Assembly (NCBI GenBank): GCA_964630795.1
Contig: CAZVWF010000003.1
Coordinates: 14,609 to 78,608 of the forward strand
From: SZUA-117 sp964630795
GTDB lineage: Bacteria > Pseudomonadota > Gammaproteobacteria > Steroidobacterales > Woeseiaceae
DNA: 64,000 nt
Direction of reading: 5' to 3'
Positions 9,584-18,160 of this stretch are shown here, one piece after another. Positions within the stretch are counted from its first letter, which is position 1, and every line of letters starts with the position of its first letter. The notes under the pieces are model-generated. The model worked only from the letters and a program-made list of their open reading frames with translations. It did not search any database and had not been told where the DNA came from. The position numbers were made by a program, and so were the translations under genes.

Positions 9584-10503
9584 CTAAGCGAGTGTTTCGG
9601 TTCCTGGCGCTCCCTGTGCTGCTGGCTGGCGGTGTTGCCGCCGCGCACCTGATTCCCGGCATCGACGGATCGGAGGTCGAGCGGAATATCCGGGACTCGC
9701 TGCACATCATCGGTTTCGCCGGCGTGGCGGGACTGATCTTCCTCCTGGTGCCACTCGGTCGGTTCGGGAAGTCGCTGGTCGCCTTTGCCGGCGCGGTGGT
9801 GCTGGGCGCACTGGCTGAGTATGGACAGTTGCTGGCCGGCTTCACGTTCAGCCCGGAGGATATCGTCAGGGACGCAGTTGGTGCGGGTCTCACGATCGTT
9901 GGTCTCCTGCTGTGGACCACGACAATCTCACGCGGGTTTCGGGTGGTCCTCCGGGTATTCGCCTGCGTGCTGGTCATCGGCGTTTTCGCGCCTTTCACTT
10001 ACTGGAGCACGGTGTTCCTGAGTGAACGCATGAAGGCGCCTGTGGTGATGGACTTCGAGGGACGTTTCGCGCACTACTACTACGCCGTGACCAATGCGAA
10101 AATGTCGCTCATAACGGGGTCTGGTGCCGACCACGCCACCGGTAATCATGCGATCGAACTAACCTTGACTCGTGCCCAGCGGAGCGGTGTTCTGATTTCA
10201 ACCGCGATGCATGACTGGCAGGATTTTACCTGGCTCGTTTTCGATGCCCGAATCGTCAGTGGCAATGATTCTCTGGTCAGTGTTCACCTGAATGACTACG
10301 ACAGCATCGGTCACCTGGTCGACGCTCAAGCCGGCATGGTGACAGTGACCGGCGCTGGTTCCAGCTACCGCGTACCACTGCACGAGGTCATCAAAGAGGC
10401 TGGTCGCTCCGATGACGCCGATGATATTCGCCAGGTGGCTCTGTTAGCCAGGAGTCGGCACCGGGGTACGGTTCTTCGAATCGATAACCTGCGCCTGGAG
10501 TGA
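9580..10503 (+). CDS. VanZ-like membrane protein with C-terminal carbohydrate-binding-like domain
   Basis: The first 140 residues form a VanZ-like membrane domain: an N-terminal helix, then DSLHIIGFAGVAGLIFL, a third helix ending GALAEYGQLLAGFTFSP, EDIVRDAVGAGLTIVGLLLW and one more helix around residues 125-143. The final 160 residues are predicted outside the membrane, rich in beta strands, and include TWLVFDARIVSGND, VSVHLNDYD and LRIDNLRLE. That pattern resembles CIA30/galactose-binding-like sandwich domains. Its function is unknown; VanZ alone gives low-level teicoplanin resistance in enterococci, but most homologues are uncharacterised. It is coupled to truD by a 4-base overlap. Confidence 0.65.
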   Translation: MTKRVFRFLALPVLLAGGVAAAHLIPGIDGSEVERNIRDSLHIIGFAGVAGLIFLLVPLGRFGKSLVAFAGAVVLGALAEYGQLLAGFTFSPEDIVRDAVGAGLTIVGLLLWTTTISRGFRVVLRVFACVLVIGVFAPFTYWSTVFLSERMKAPVVMDFEGRFAHYYYAVTNAKMSLITGSGADHATGNHAIELTLTRAQRSGVLISTAMHDWQDFTWLVFDARIVSGNDSLVSVHLNDYDSIGHLVDAQAGMVTVTGAGSSYRVPLHEVIKEAGRSDDADDIRQVALLARSRHRGTVLRIDNLRLE

Positions 10504-10535
10504 GTCGCGCCACTGCAGAAACATCAATACTCTGG

Positions 10536-11078
10536 TCAGTCCTTCCCGAGTAGCACGTAAACGGCACCGGTACCGCCGTGCACTTGTCGTGTCGATACGA
10601 ACGCCAGAACCTCGTTCCAGCGTCTTAGCCAGTTGTTCACCTTGCCCTTCAGGACCGGACCGCGCTGGCCGGAACCCAGTCCCTTTCCATGCACCACTCG
10701 CACGCAGGTGTGGCCGCGGTAGACCGACTCGTTAATAAACGCCCGAAGTTCCGCCTTTGCCTCGGGTACGGTCATGCCGTGCAGGTCGATCTCATTCTGG
10801 ACTGCAAAGTTGCCGCGACTGAGTTTGCGCATCGTCCGGCGACCGACGGACGGGCGATGAAAACGCAGGGCCTCGCCGGCCCCCGTTTCGATGTCGTCGA
10901 TGTCCGCCTCCAGGCTCTCCTTCAGGACTGACTGTTCGTCGTCTCGCCGGAACCGGGCCCGGGGCGCAGGTTTCGGTTTGTAGTGCGGTGCCCGAACGTC
11001 TTGCTCAAGCGGCGGGATGTCGCGCATCGCCTGGCGAAAGGCACTGACATCCTCATCTGTTGTATCGTCGTCTTCCAT
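10536..11078 (-). CDS. Smr-domain endonuclease-like protein
   Basis: Small MutS-related (Smr) family protein of the SmrA/SmrB type. The C-terminal Smr domain shows the hallmark DLHGM (residues 98-102), HGKG (130-133) and GGTGAVYVLLG near the end. The N-terminal 90 residues are charged and probably disordered, as in SmrB, where the N-terminal extension contacts collided ribosomes. SmrB cleaves mRNA between collided ribosomes in E. coli; which paralogue this is cannot be decided here. It is convergent with the VanZ-like gene (32 bp gap) and divergent from surE. Confidence 0.88.
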   Translation of the reverse strand: MEDDDTTDEDVSAFRQAMRDIPPLEQDVRAPHYKPKPAPRARFRRDDEQSVLKESLEADIDDIETGAGEALRFHRPSVGRRTMRKLSRGNFAVQNEIDLHGMTVPEAKAELRAFINESVYRGHTCVRVVHGKGLGSGQRGPVLKGKVNNWLRRWNEVLAFVSTRQVHGGTGAVYVLLGKD

Positions 11079-11159
11079 GGACCCGGTCGCCTTGTAACGC
11101 TATGGCAGGAGGGAAACATTGAGTATAGTGAGCGCGCCTTATCTCGAACAATAAATACC

Positions 11160-11903
11160 GTGAAAATTCTCGTCAGTAATGATGACGGCTACCTCGCCAC
11201 AGGCATCAATGCATTGGCGGCCGCATTGTCAGAAATCGCCGATGTCATCGTTGTCGCCCCGGAGCGCAATTACAGTGGTGCGAGCAATTCCCTGACCCTG
11301 CACGCGCCGCTGCGCGTCCACGAAGTCGAGCAGGATCGCTATTTCGTTACGGGTACACCGTCGGACTGCGTTCACCTGGCGCTGTCAGGCTTTCTCGATG
11401 AGGATCCCGATATCGTCGTATCCGGCATCAATCATGGCGCCAACCTGGGCGATGATGTGATCTATTCGGGCACGGTCGCCGCGGCCATGGAAGGTCGATT
11501 TCTCGGCTTGCCGGCGATCGCCGTGTCTCTGGTCGGGCGGCACGCGAAGCATTTCGACACGGGTGCGCGGGTCGCCGCCGAGCTCGTCAGGAAACTGCAG
11601 AAAGAGCCATTGCCGAAAGACATCATGCTGAACGTTAACGTGCCCGATCTGCCTTACGAGGAACTTGGCGGCATTGTATCGACCCGGCTGGGTTTTCGTC
11701 ACCGGTCCGAACCGCTTGTACCGATGGACGATCCCCGGGGTAAGCGCATCTACTGGATTGGGCCGGCCGGGGAGGGTCAGGATGCCGGTCCGGGCACCGA
11801 CTTCGAGGCCATAGAGCGTGGCGCGGTCGCCGTTACACCGTTGAAAGTCGACCTGACGCGCCATGAGTCGCTTCCACGCCTGACGGAATGGCTCGCGACC
11901 TGA
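11160..11903 (+). CDS. surE: 5'/3'-nucleotidase SurE
   Basis: Metal-dependent nucleoside 5'/3'-monophosphate phosphatase linked to stationary-phase survival. The N-terminus KILVSNDDGY carries the Asp-Asp metal ligands at residues 8-9. APERNYSGASNSLTL, GTPSDCVHLAL, SGINHGANLGDDVIYSGTV and AAMEGRFLGLPAIAVSL are SurE signatures. The start is GTG 11160, directly before the conserved KILV; this gives 247 aa. The gene is followed by pcm, the conserved surE-pcm-nlpD-rpoS stress cluster. Confidence 0.96.
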   Translation: MKILVSNDDGYLATGINALAAALSEIADVIVVAPERNYSGASNSLTLHAPLRVHEVEQDRYFVTGTPSDCVHLALSGFLDEDPDIVVSGINHGANLGDDVIYSGTVAAAMEGRFLGLPAIAVSLVGRHAKHFDTGARVAAELVRKLQKEPLPKDIMLNVNVPDLPYEELGGIVSTRLGFRHRSEPLVPMDDPRGKRIYWIGPAGEGQDAGPGTDFEAIERGAVAVTPLKVDLTRHESLPRLTEWLAT

Positions 11904-11935
11904 TGCAGCAAAACCATGACAGGCGCGGTATCGGC

Positions 11936-12565
11936 ATGACCAGCGCCCGGACCCGGGACAGGCTGGTTCAACGCTTGAAGGAGCACGGGATTCGATCGAA
12001 TGCCGTCCTCGAGCAAATCCGGAACGTACCGCGCCACCTGTTTGTCGATGAAGCGCTGGCCAGCCGCGCGTACGAGGATACGGCGCTGCCGATCGGGCTT
12101 GGGCAAACGATCAGCCAGCCCTATGTCGTGGCGCGGATGACAGAGGCGCTCCTGGACGGATTCAAAGGCGAGAAGGTGCTTGAAATAGGCACGGGTTGTG
12201 GTTACCAGACCGCGGTGCTGGCCCCATTGATCAAGCAGATATACACGGTTGAACGGCTGCGGGAGCTGCAAAACAAGGCCAAACAGCGCCTGCGCGAGCT
12301 GGACATATACAACGTTCAGTTCAAGCCAGGTGACGGCTGGGAGGGCTGGGCCAAGTACGGTCCCTATGATGGCATTCTCGTCGCTGCAGCAGCGCCGGAG
12401 CTGCCGGAAAAACTGCTGGAACAGCTGGCACCGGGTGGTCGCCTGATCATGCCGGTCGGCCCTTCCGGGCGGCAGCAACTGGTGATGGTGACGCGTCGCG
12501 GCGACCACTATGAGCAAGTGTCACTCGGTGCGGTCAGCTTCGTGCCACTGGTGAAGGGTAAATAA
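11936..12565 (+). CDS. pcm: protein-L-isoaspartate O-methyltransferase
   Basis: Repairs isoaspartyl damage in proteins using S-adenosylmethionine. The SAM-binding motif LEIGTGCGYQTAVL, the upstream LPIGLGQTISQPYVVARMTE and the downstream PGDGWEGWAKYGPYDGILV are diagnostic; the C-terminus FVPLVKGK matches E. coli. ATG 11936 gives 209 aa against 208 in E. coli. ATG 11903 overlaps the surE stop by one base (TGATG), a common coupling arrangement, and ATG 11888 is also open, so the start is uncertain. Confidence 0.95.
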   Translation: MTSARTRDRLVQRLKEHGIRSNAVLEQIRNVPRHLFVDEALASRAYEDTALPIGLGQTISQPYVVARMTEALLDGFKGEKVLEIGTGCGYQTAVLAPLIKQIYTVERLRELQNKAKQRLRELDIYNVQFKPGDGWEGWAKYGPYDGILVAAAAPELPEKLLEQLAPGGRLIMPVGPSGRQQLVMVTRRGDHYEQVSLGAVSFVPLVKGK

Positions 12566-12620
12566 CAGCGCTCTATTGCCGGTTGGGTAAGATAAATGGC
12601 AATTAAAACAGCATGTTGTT

Positions 12621-12667
12621 TATACTACTTAGATAGAATTCTGGCATCTGGAGCGGGATCGCTCCAG
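12621..12667 (+). promoter_or_regulatory. possible promoter and hairpin upstream of the YqaA-like gene
   Basis: The 125-bp pcm/YqaA gap holds two -10-like hexamers, TATACT (12621-12626) and TAGAAT (12634-12639), without convincing -35 partners. They are followed by a perfect 8-bp hairpin, CTGGAGCG-GGAT-CGCTCCAG (12648-12667). There is no U tract after the hairpin and the ATG lies 24 bases downstream. It may be a leader structure or an operator. This is the only good candidate region for a promoter of the downstream genes. Confidence 0.4.
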
Positions 12668-12690
12668 GCCGAAGCTTGGGACAATCGGTA

Positions 12691-13275
12691 ATGCGACTCT
12701 TCGGACCTTTGTATGAAAGGGTGATCGGCTGGGCGCGACATCCGCACGCGGAACGCTATCTGGGCGCTCTCAGTTTCGCGGAGTCGTCGTTTTTTCCGAT
12801 TCCACCGGACGTCATGCTGGCACCCATGTGCCTGGCCGAGCGGCGGCGCGCCTGGCGATTCGCGACCGTGACGACCGTGACTTCGCTGCTGGGCGGGGTT
12901 GCGGGCTATGGGATCGGATACTACTCGTTCGAGGCCATCGAGCCCTGGTTGCGGGAATCGCACTATTGGTCCGCGTACCTTCAGGGCAAAGCCTGGTTTG
13001 ATACCTGGGGCGTCTGGGCGGTGTTTGTCGCCGGGTTCTCGCCCATCCCTTACAAGATTTTTACGATCTCGGCAGGCGTCGCGGCCCTGAGCTTCCCGGG
13101 ATTCGTGATCGCGTCGCTGATTGGTCGTGGCGCAAGGTTCTTCCTGGTGGCCGGACTGATCGTCGCGGGCGGCCAGCGGATGGAAGAGCTGATCCCAAAG
13201 TATGTCGAGCGCATCGGTTGGGCGGTGGTAGCGATCGTTGCGGCCGTCGGCGTTTTCCTGTCGATCGGGGACTGA
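12691..13275 (+). CDS. YqaA-family (DedA-like, VTT domain) membrane protein
   Basis: Inner-membrane protein with a VTT/DedA-like fold. The family block LGALSFAESSFFPIPPDVMLAP is near the N-terminus. GGVAGYGIGYYSF, then VFVAGFSPIPYKIFTISAG, contain the re-entrant loop residues (FxP, then GFSPIPYK) expected for this superfamily. Four to five hydrophobic segments are visible in 194 residues. DedA-type proteins are flippase-like lipid transporters; the substrate here is unknown. ATG 12691 is preferred over TTG 12676. In this lineage it sits between pcm and nlpD, 7 bases before nlpD. Confidence 0.85.
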   Translation: MRLFGPLYERVIGWARHPHAERYLGALSFAESSFFPIPPDVMLAPMCLAERRRAWRFATVTTVTSLLGGVAGYGIGYYSFEAIEPWLRESHYWSAYLQGKAWFDTWGVWAVFVAGFSPIPYKIFTISAGVAALSFPGFVIASLIGRGARFFLVAGLIVAGGQRMEELIPKYVERIGWAVVAIVAAVGVFLSIGD

Positions 13276-13282
13276 GCGCGTA

Positions 13283-13966
13283 ATGCGAAGATTTCGCACA
13301 TGCCTCTTCCTGGTGATCATCACTGTGCTGGCGGGTTGCAGCCACGCACGCTACAGCTACACACCGGGACAAAGTCACGTGGTCCGAAGTGGCGAGACGC
13401 TGTCGACGATCGCCTTTCGCTATGGCAAGGACTATCGAGATCTCGCCCGCTGGAACGGACTGGGAGACGGGTCGCTCATCTATCCAGGACAGGTGATTCG
13501 GCTAACGGGCCCGTCAGGCGGCACCGCCACCGGTCGTTCTGCCCGCGAGGCACCGTCGCCCAAGCGGGTAATGCCGCCGCCGGCGAATGACCCGTCACCG
13601 AGGTGGGTGTGGCCGACGAGCGGCCGGGTTGTCGCGGAATTTGATGCAAAACAAGGTGCTGGAACCGGTCTGGCCATTGCCGGGAGGGCGGGGCAGTCGG
13701 TGCGTGCAGCGGCTTCGGGTCGAGTCGTGTATTCGGGTGGTGGACTAATCGGATATGGGCAGCTTATTATCGTCAAACATAACGACACCTACCTGAGTGC
13801 CTACGGGCACAACGCGTCGCTGCTGGTACGGGAAGGTGAAATAATAAAACAGGGCCAGCCCATAGCGACCATGGGTGAGGGGCCGGGGCAGTTGCCGCGT
13901 CTGCATTTCGAAATCAGGCGAAACGGCAAGCCGGTGAACCCGCGACAGTTTCTGCCTGCGAAATAA
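13283..13966 (+). CDS. nlpD: lipoprotein NlpD (LysM + degenerate M23 peptidase), amidase activator
   Basis: Outer-membrane lipoprotein that activates the cell-wall amidase AmiC during daughter-cell separation. The signal peptide ends in a lipobox, VLAGC, with the acceptor Cys19. A LysM domain follows (HVVRSGETLSTIAFRYGKDY, about residues 33-76), then a proline-rich linker, then an M23 domain (about 115-225). The zinc-ligand block that would read HxGxDIA is here GTGLAIAG, so the fold is catalytically dead, as expected of an activator. SAYGHN and LHFEIRRNGKPVNP remain. The gene precedes rpoS by 44 bp, as in E. coli, where the main rpoS promoter lies inside nlpD. Confidence 0.93.
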   Translation: MRRFRTCLFLVIITVLAGCSHARYSYTPGQSHVVRSGETLSTIAFRYGKDYRDLARWNGLGDGSLIYPGQVIRLTGPSGGTATGRSAREAPSPKRVMPPPANDPSPRWVWPTSGRVVAEFDAKQGAGTGLAIAGRAGQSVRAAASGRVVYSGGGLIGYGQLIIVKHNDTYLSAYGHNASLLVREGEIIKQGQPIATMGEGPGQLPRLHFEIRRNGKPVNPRQFLPAK

Positions 13967-14010
13967 CCGGCCAGACCGCAATTCTGCGGCGAGATAGCTT
14001 TCCCGGTGAC

Positions 14011-14988
14011 ATGAGGGGAACTAAGGTGGGCGAGATGCGCGCCTCTGAAGATTCACCCGATGAGCGTTCTAAAGGTAACGCTGAGGTCCCGTTGCGTGCC
14101 ACATTATTGACCTCAGCGGCACGCAGAAACGGTTCTTCGACCGCTCGTTCCACGTCCCATGACGCGACTTCCCTCTACCTGAGCGATATCCGCATTTCCA
14201 GGCTGTTGACCGCGGACGAGGAAAAGCAATACGGGCGGCGCGTCCAGAAAGGCGACGAAGCGGCGCGGCACCACATGATCGAGAGCAACCTGCGCCTGGT
14301 CGTCAAAATCGCTCGTCGCTACCTGAATCGGGGGTTGCCGTTGCTGGACCTGATTGAGGAAGGCAATCTCGGACTGATTCACGCCGTCAAGAAATTCGAT
14401 CCGGAACGCGGCTTTCGATTTTCGACGTATGCCACCTGGTGGATTCGTCAATCGATCGAGCGCGCGATCATGAACCAGGCTCGAACGGTTCGTCTTCCGA
14501 CTCACATCGTCAAGGATATCAATTCGGTTCTGCGTGCCGCGCGGCGCCTGCGACAGCAGCAGGAGACCCGGCCGACACCCGCCGAGATTGCGGGGCACCT
14601 GGACCGTTCGGTGGAGGAGGTCGAGCGACTGATTGGGCTTCACGAACGCGTGACCATTGGTTCTACCAGCCCCGCTGGTTCTGATGACGAAAGAGACCTC
14701 CTCGAGACCTTGCCAGCGTCGGCCGATGCGGAACCGTCGGTGCAAGCGCAAGATGATGGCGTCTACGAAATCCTCGATCATTGGGTCTGGGAGCTGAGCG
14801 ACAAACAACGCAAAGTCGTTGAGCGACGCTTCGGCCTGCACGGGTGCAGGCGGCTTACCCTGGAAGAAATCGGCCGCGAGATTGGCGTGACGCGCGAACG
14901 TGTCCGCCAGATTCAAATAGAAGCCCTGCGCAATCTCAAAAAGATGCTGAAAAGCCACGGCATCGATTCGTGCGCCGTATTTGATTAA
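14011..14988 (+). CDS. rpoS: RNA polymerase sigma factor RpoS
   Basis: Stationary-phase and general-stress sigma factor. Visible are a region 1.2-like block (SLYLSDIRISRLLTADEE), region 2 (ESNLRLVVKIARRYLNRG, LDLIEEGNLGLIHAVKKFDP, GFRFSTYATWWIRQSIERAI), region 3 and region 4 with the helix-turn-helix LTLEEIGREIGVTRERVRQI. It lacks the long acidic insert of RpoD, and its place next to nlpD supports RpoS. ATG 14011 is the longest start; GTG 14026 has a much better Shine-Dalgarno (AGGGGA, 14014-14019), and ATG 14035 is also possible. The 3' end overlaps the convergent gene by 4 bases. Confidence 0.95.
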   Translation: MRGTKVGEMRASEDSPDERSKGNAEVPLRATLLTSAARRNGSSTARSTSHDATSLYLSDIRISRLLTADEEKQYGRRVQKGDEAARHHMIESNLRLVVKIARRYLNRGLPLLDLIEEGNLGLIHAVKKFDPERGFRFSTYATWWIRQSIERAIMNQARTVRLPTHIVKDINSVLRAARRLRQQQETRPTPAEIAGHLDRSVEEVERLIGLHERVTIGSTSPAGSDDERDLLETLPASADAEPSVQAQDDGVYEILDHWVWELSDKQRKVVERRFGLHGCRRLTLEEIGREIGVTRERVRQIQIEALRNLKKMLKSHGIDSCAVFD

Positions 14989-15371
14989 TCGATCAGAAGC
15001 ACCGCGGCGACATCCCGATCTTCGCTGACCAGGATATTGAAAGTCCTGCACGCGGCAGGCGTATCCATTGTTTCGAAGCCAATGCCCTTGCGAGCCAGGT
15101 CGAACACGACATCCCTGGGCGGCAGTACGGTATTCCAGCCGGTGCCGAACAGGATGATTTCCGGCGCCTGGTCGATCAGGTCGTCGATATCCGTCGTTGA
15201 CAGTTGGCCTGGCTTGGCAGGCACGAAGCCGCGCTGCACCGTGTCACGAAACAGGACGATATTCTCGGAGATATCTTCCTCGCCCACGCGGATTCGGCCC
15301 TGCTCGACGTGCCGGATCGTGACGGCAGTCGGCATTTCCCTGGAAAACTTCATGGCCGAATTATTACTCAT
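14985..15371 (-). CDS. Mth938-like domain protein (DUF498 / NDUFAF3-like)
   Basis: A 128-residue protein of the Mth938/Xcc1710 fold. Visible motifs are NIVLFRDTVQRGFVP, EIILFGTGW, LPPRDVVFDLARKGIGFETM and DTPAACRTFNILVSEDRDVAAVLL, the usual order for this family. The mitochondrial relative NDUFAF3 helps assemble complex I; bacterial function is not established. ATG 15353, which begins at the conserved KFSRE, is a plausible shorter start. It is tail-to-tail with rpoS, overlapping by 4 bases, and divergent from the RpfE-type gene. Confidence 0.85.
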   Translation of the reverse strand: MSNNSAMKFSREMPTAVTIRHVEQGRIRVGEEDISENIVLFRDTVQRGFVPAKPGQLSTTDIDDLIDQAPEIILFGTGWNTVLPPRDVVFDLARKGIGFETMDTPAACRTFNILVSEDRDVAAVLLID

Positions 15372-15424
15372 AATCGCCGGGACCAGTACACTTCATATTT
15401 TCCTGATTGGGCTGCCCGACGAGC

Positions 15425-16390
15425 ATGAATGAGGTGATCGTTGTCTTTCCGCACGCCGGCGTGCCGGACGCATTGCCAGTACGCCAGCGGCGCTGGCTGG
15501 CGCGCGGAGCCGTCCAGGCAGTGCGGGATACCGCCGAACCACTGGACCAGGTCCTAAAGGCGCTCGGCTTGCCGGGCGTCGGGACGGGGCATGCTGCCTT
15601 GCGCGTCCTGGGGGAAACGGGTGCAGCGCCTGGCGACTGGGTAGCTGCCGCCGATCCCATCCTGTTGATGCCTAGACTCAGGGATGTCGTGGCGCAAAAG
15701 ATTCCCGGGGCGCTGGTGCCCGATGAAGACCTCGAAGGGATCATCGAGACCGCGCAGTCAGTGTTGGGAGCCCCGGGAACCATCCGGTTCAGGAAACCGG
15801 GCCGGTCCGCTTACCTGGTCTCGAGCGAGCCCATGCCAACGCCCCCTGTTTCGCCCGGACCCCTGCATGGACTTCGCCCGGACGTTTTCTTGCCCGAGGG
15901 TCCGGAGGCACGGTCTTTTCACCGTCTTCACAGTGAGTTGCAAATGCTGCTGCACGATCACCCGGTCAATCGACGACGCGCAGAAGCGGGGCTGCCGGCA
16001 ATCAGTGGTCTCTGGATATGGGGGGGCGGTACTACGCCGGCCAAAGTGCCGCAGGTGTTGCCAATGCTATTCGGCGATGACCCGCTTTTCAGTGGTTACT
16101 GGCAACACGCCGGCGGATATCGTGCGTCCTGGCCCGGCAGTTTGTTGCAGTGCCTCGAATCCTCGGCTGACACTGCTGTGGTCAACATCCCGGAATCCGG
16201 CGATGGGGGGCTGGATGCGGCAGCCATAGCAGTCGTTGATGAAATTATCACGCTCATGAAGAATGGCCGGCTTCGACAGGCGACGATGTTTTTCGGTAAC
16301 GAATTGCGCGCGCAACAAAGTCGATACGATCACCTCAAGGTATGGCGCAAGGTCCCCGATGTATTGAATAGAGATGTCGCCGATGAATAA
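15425..16390 (+). CDS. RpfE-type protein (phosphoglycerate-mutase-like, conserved upstream of recJ)
   Basis: The most conserved part, RLHSELQMLLHDHPVNRRR then GLPAISGLWIWGGGT (middle of the protein), matches proteins annotated as RpfE-type regulatory proteins, which in Xanthomonas lie next to recJ. Some databases call them apoenzyme-like relatives of cofactor-independent phosphoglycerate mutase, but I see no clear metal-binding phosphatase motif, so activity is doubtful. ATG 15425 gives 321 aa. It overlaps recJ by 17 bases, so the pair is cotranscribed. The biochemical role is unknown. Confidence 0.7.
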   Translation: MNEVIVVFPHAGVPDALPVRQRRWLARGAVQAVRDTAEPLDQVLKALGLPGVGTGHAALRVLGETGAAPGDWVAAADPILLMPRLRDVVAQKIPGALVPDEDLEGIIETAQSVLGAPGTIRFRKPGRSAYLVSSEPMPTPPVSPGPLHGLRPDVFLPEGPEARSFHRLHSELQMLLHDHPVNRRRAEAGLPAISGLWIWGGGTTPAKVPQVLPMLFGDDPLFSGYWQHAGGYRASWPGSLLQCLESSADTAVVNIPESGDGGLDAAAIAVVDEIITLMKNGRLRQATMFFGNELRAQQSRYDHLKVWRKVPDVLNRDVADE

Positions 16391-18104
16391 ACAAAAAGCT
16401 CGACCCGTCAGCGTGCGGCCGCCCGTCGCCGATATCACTGCATTGACCGAGGCCGGAGTCGATCCGGTGTTGCAGAGAATCTACGCGGCGCGCGGTGTCC
16501 GAAGTGCGGAGGAACTGGACTACGGGCTTGGTGGAATTCTCCCCGTCAGCTCATTGTCGGGTATTGGTGAAGCGGTCGCGTTGCTGCTTACGCATGTCGA
16601 CAAGCGCATTACGATCGTCGGCGATTTCGACGCTGATGGCGCGACGAGTACAGCACTGGTCCTGCGCTGTCTGCGCGCATTCGGTATCAACGATGTCAGT
16701 TACCTCGTCCCGAATCGTTTCCGGTTCGGTTATGGCCTTACGCCGGAAATCGTCAGGGTTGCGGCTGAGCGGCAGCCGGATTTGCTGATCACCGTCGACA
16801 ACGGGGTGTCGAGTATCGAAGGTGTCGATGTTGCGCATCAGCTCGGTATGAAAGTCTTGATTACCGACCACCATCTGCCCGGCGCCGAATTGCCCGCGGC
16901 CGATGCCAACGTCAATCCGAACCTGGTCGGGAGCACATTCGGCAGCCCCAATCTTGCGGGCGTAGGTGTGGCTTTTTACTTGATGGCGGCGCTCGGACGT
17001 GCGCTGGAAAATAGCGGCCGGGCCGGGGCAGCACGGTTACCGGCAAAATACCTGGATCTGGTTGCGCTGGGCACGGTCGCTGATGTGGTTCGCCTCGATC
17101 ACAACAATCGCATCCTGGTTAACCAGGGGCTGGCAAGAATTCGCGCCGGCCGGGCGGTTCCTGGTATCACGGCATTATTCAACCAGGCTCGCCGCTCCGC
17201 AGCGCGAGCGGTCAGTACCGATCTGGGTTTTGTTGCGGGACCTCGCCTGAACGCGGCAGGCCGCCTCGAGGATATGTCTGTTGGTATCGAGTGTTTGTTG
17301 ACGGATGACGTAAACGTTGCGGCCGGATTCGCGATGCAACTCGATGAGATCAATCGGGCACGCAAGGATATCGAAGCCCGGATGCGTGACGAGGCCTTCG
17401 ACTATGTGGACGCGATGGATGCGAGTAACCTGCCACCCTGTGTCTGCCTTTATAACGAGAGCTGGCACCAGGGCGTTGTTGGACTGATTGCTGCGCGGGT
17501 GCGCGAGCGTTGCGATCGACCGGCCATTGCTTTCGCGCGTGAAAAAGCCGGGCTATTGAAAGGATCCGCAAGGTCTGTCCCGGGGGTTCATGTGCGTGAC
17601 CTGCTGGAGGCCGTGTCGACGATGGCGCCCGGGCTGATCGAGCGATTCGGGGGGCACGCGATGGCCGCTGGGTTGAGCCTTGCCGAGGAAAACTTCGCCC
17701 GGTTTTCCGAGCTGGCCGGTCAGGCGCTCAACGATCGATACCCGGATGCCGATTTCAGTGGCACGATCCTGACAGACGGCGAGCTGAAAGGGGAATCGCT
17801 GAGTCTCGAGTTCGCACGTATGCTTCGCGAAGGCGGGCCCTGGGGGGCGGGTTTTCCCGAGCCGGTCTTTACCGGTGAGTTCAATATCGTCGAGCAACGA
17901 ACCGTGGGTGAGAATCATCTGAAAATGCGTGTTCAGCCAGGAATGGGCGGTAAGCCGATTGATGCGATCGCATTCAACCAGGCCGGGCCTGCCTATCGCG
18001 GTCCGGTGCAGCTGACCTACCGACTCGATGTTAACGAGTATCGTGGATTCGAGAATCCCCAGTTAATCGTGGAGCAGATCGTGAATATTCAGGCGGCGCC
18101 GTGA
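16374..18104 (+). CDS. recJ: single-stranded-DNA-specific exonuclease RecJ
   Basis: 5'-3' ssDNA exonuclease used in recombination and mismatch repair. DHH-superfamily metal motifs are clear: IVGDFDADGATSTAL (motif I), TVDNGVSS (motif II), ITDHHLPG (the DHH) and, in the DHHA1 part, RFGGHAMAAGLSL. An OB-fold C-terminal region follows. Length is 576 aa (E. coli 577). The start could also be ATG 16383. The next gene, prfB, begins 57 bases after the stop, the standard recJ-prfB-lysS arrangement. Confidence 0.96.
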   Translation: MSPMNKQKARPVSVRPPVADITALTEAGVDPVLQRIYAARGVRSAEELDYGLGGILPVSSLSGIGEAVALLLTHVDKRITIVGDFDADGATSTALVLRCLRAFGINDVSYLVPNRFRFGYGLTPEIVRVAAERQPDLLITVDNGVSSIEGVDVAHQLGMKVLITDHHLPGAELPAADANVNPNLVGSTFGSPNLAGVGVAFYLMAALGRALENSGRAGAARLPAKYLDLVALGTVADVVRLDHNNRILVNQGLARIRAGRAVPGITALFNQARRSAARAVSTDLGFVAGPRLNAAGRLEDMSVGIECLLTDDVNVAAGFAMQLDEINRARKDIEARMRDEAFDYVDAMDASNLPPCVCLYNESWHQGVVGLIAARVRERCDRPAIAFAREKAGLLKGSARSVPGVHVRDLLEAVSTMAPGLIERFGGHAMAAGLSLAEENFARFSELAGQALNDRYPDADFSGTILTDGELKGESLSLEFARMLREGGPWGAGFPEPVFTGEFNIVEQRTVGENHLKMRVQPGMGGKPIDAIAFNQAGPAYRGPVQLTYRLDVNEYRGFENPQLIVEQIVNIQAAP

Positions 18105-18160
18105 TAACATCCCGCGACTTTTGAACCGGCGATGCCGATAAACGCGCCAGTGGCAATGAC

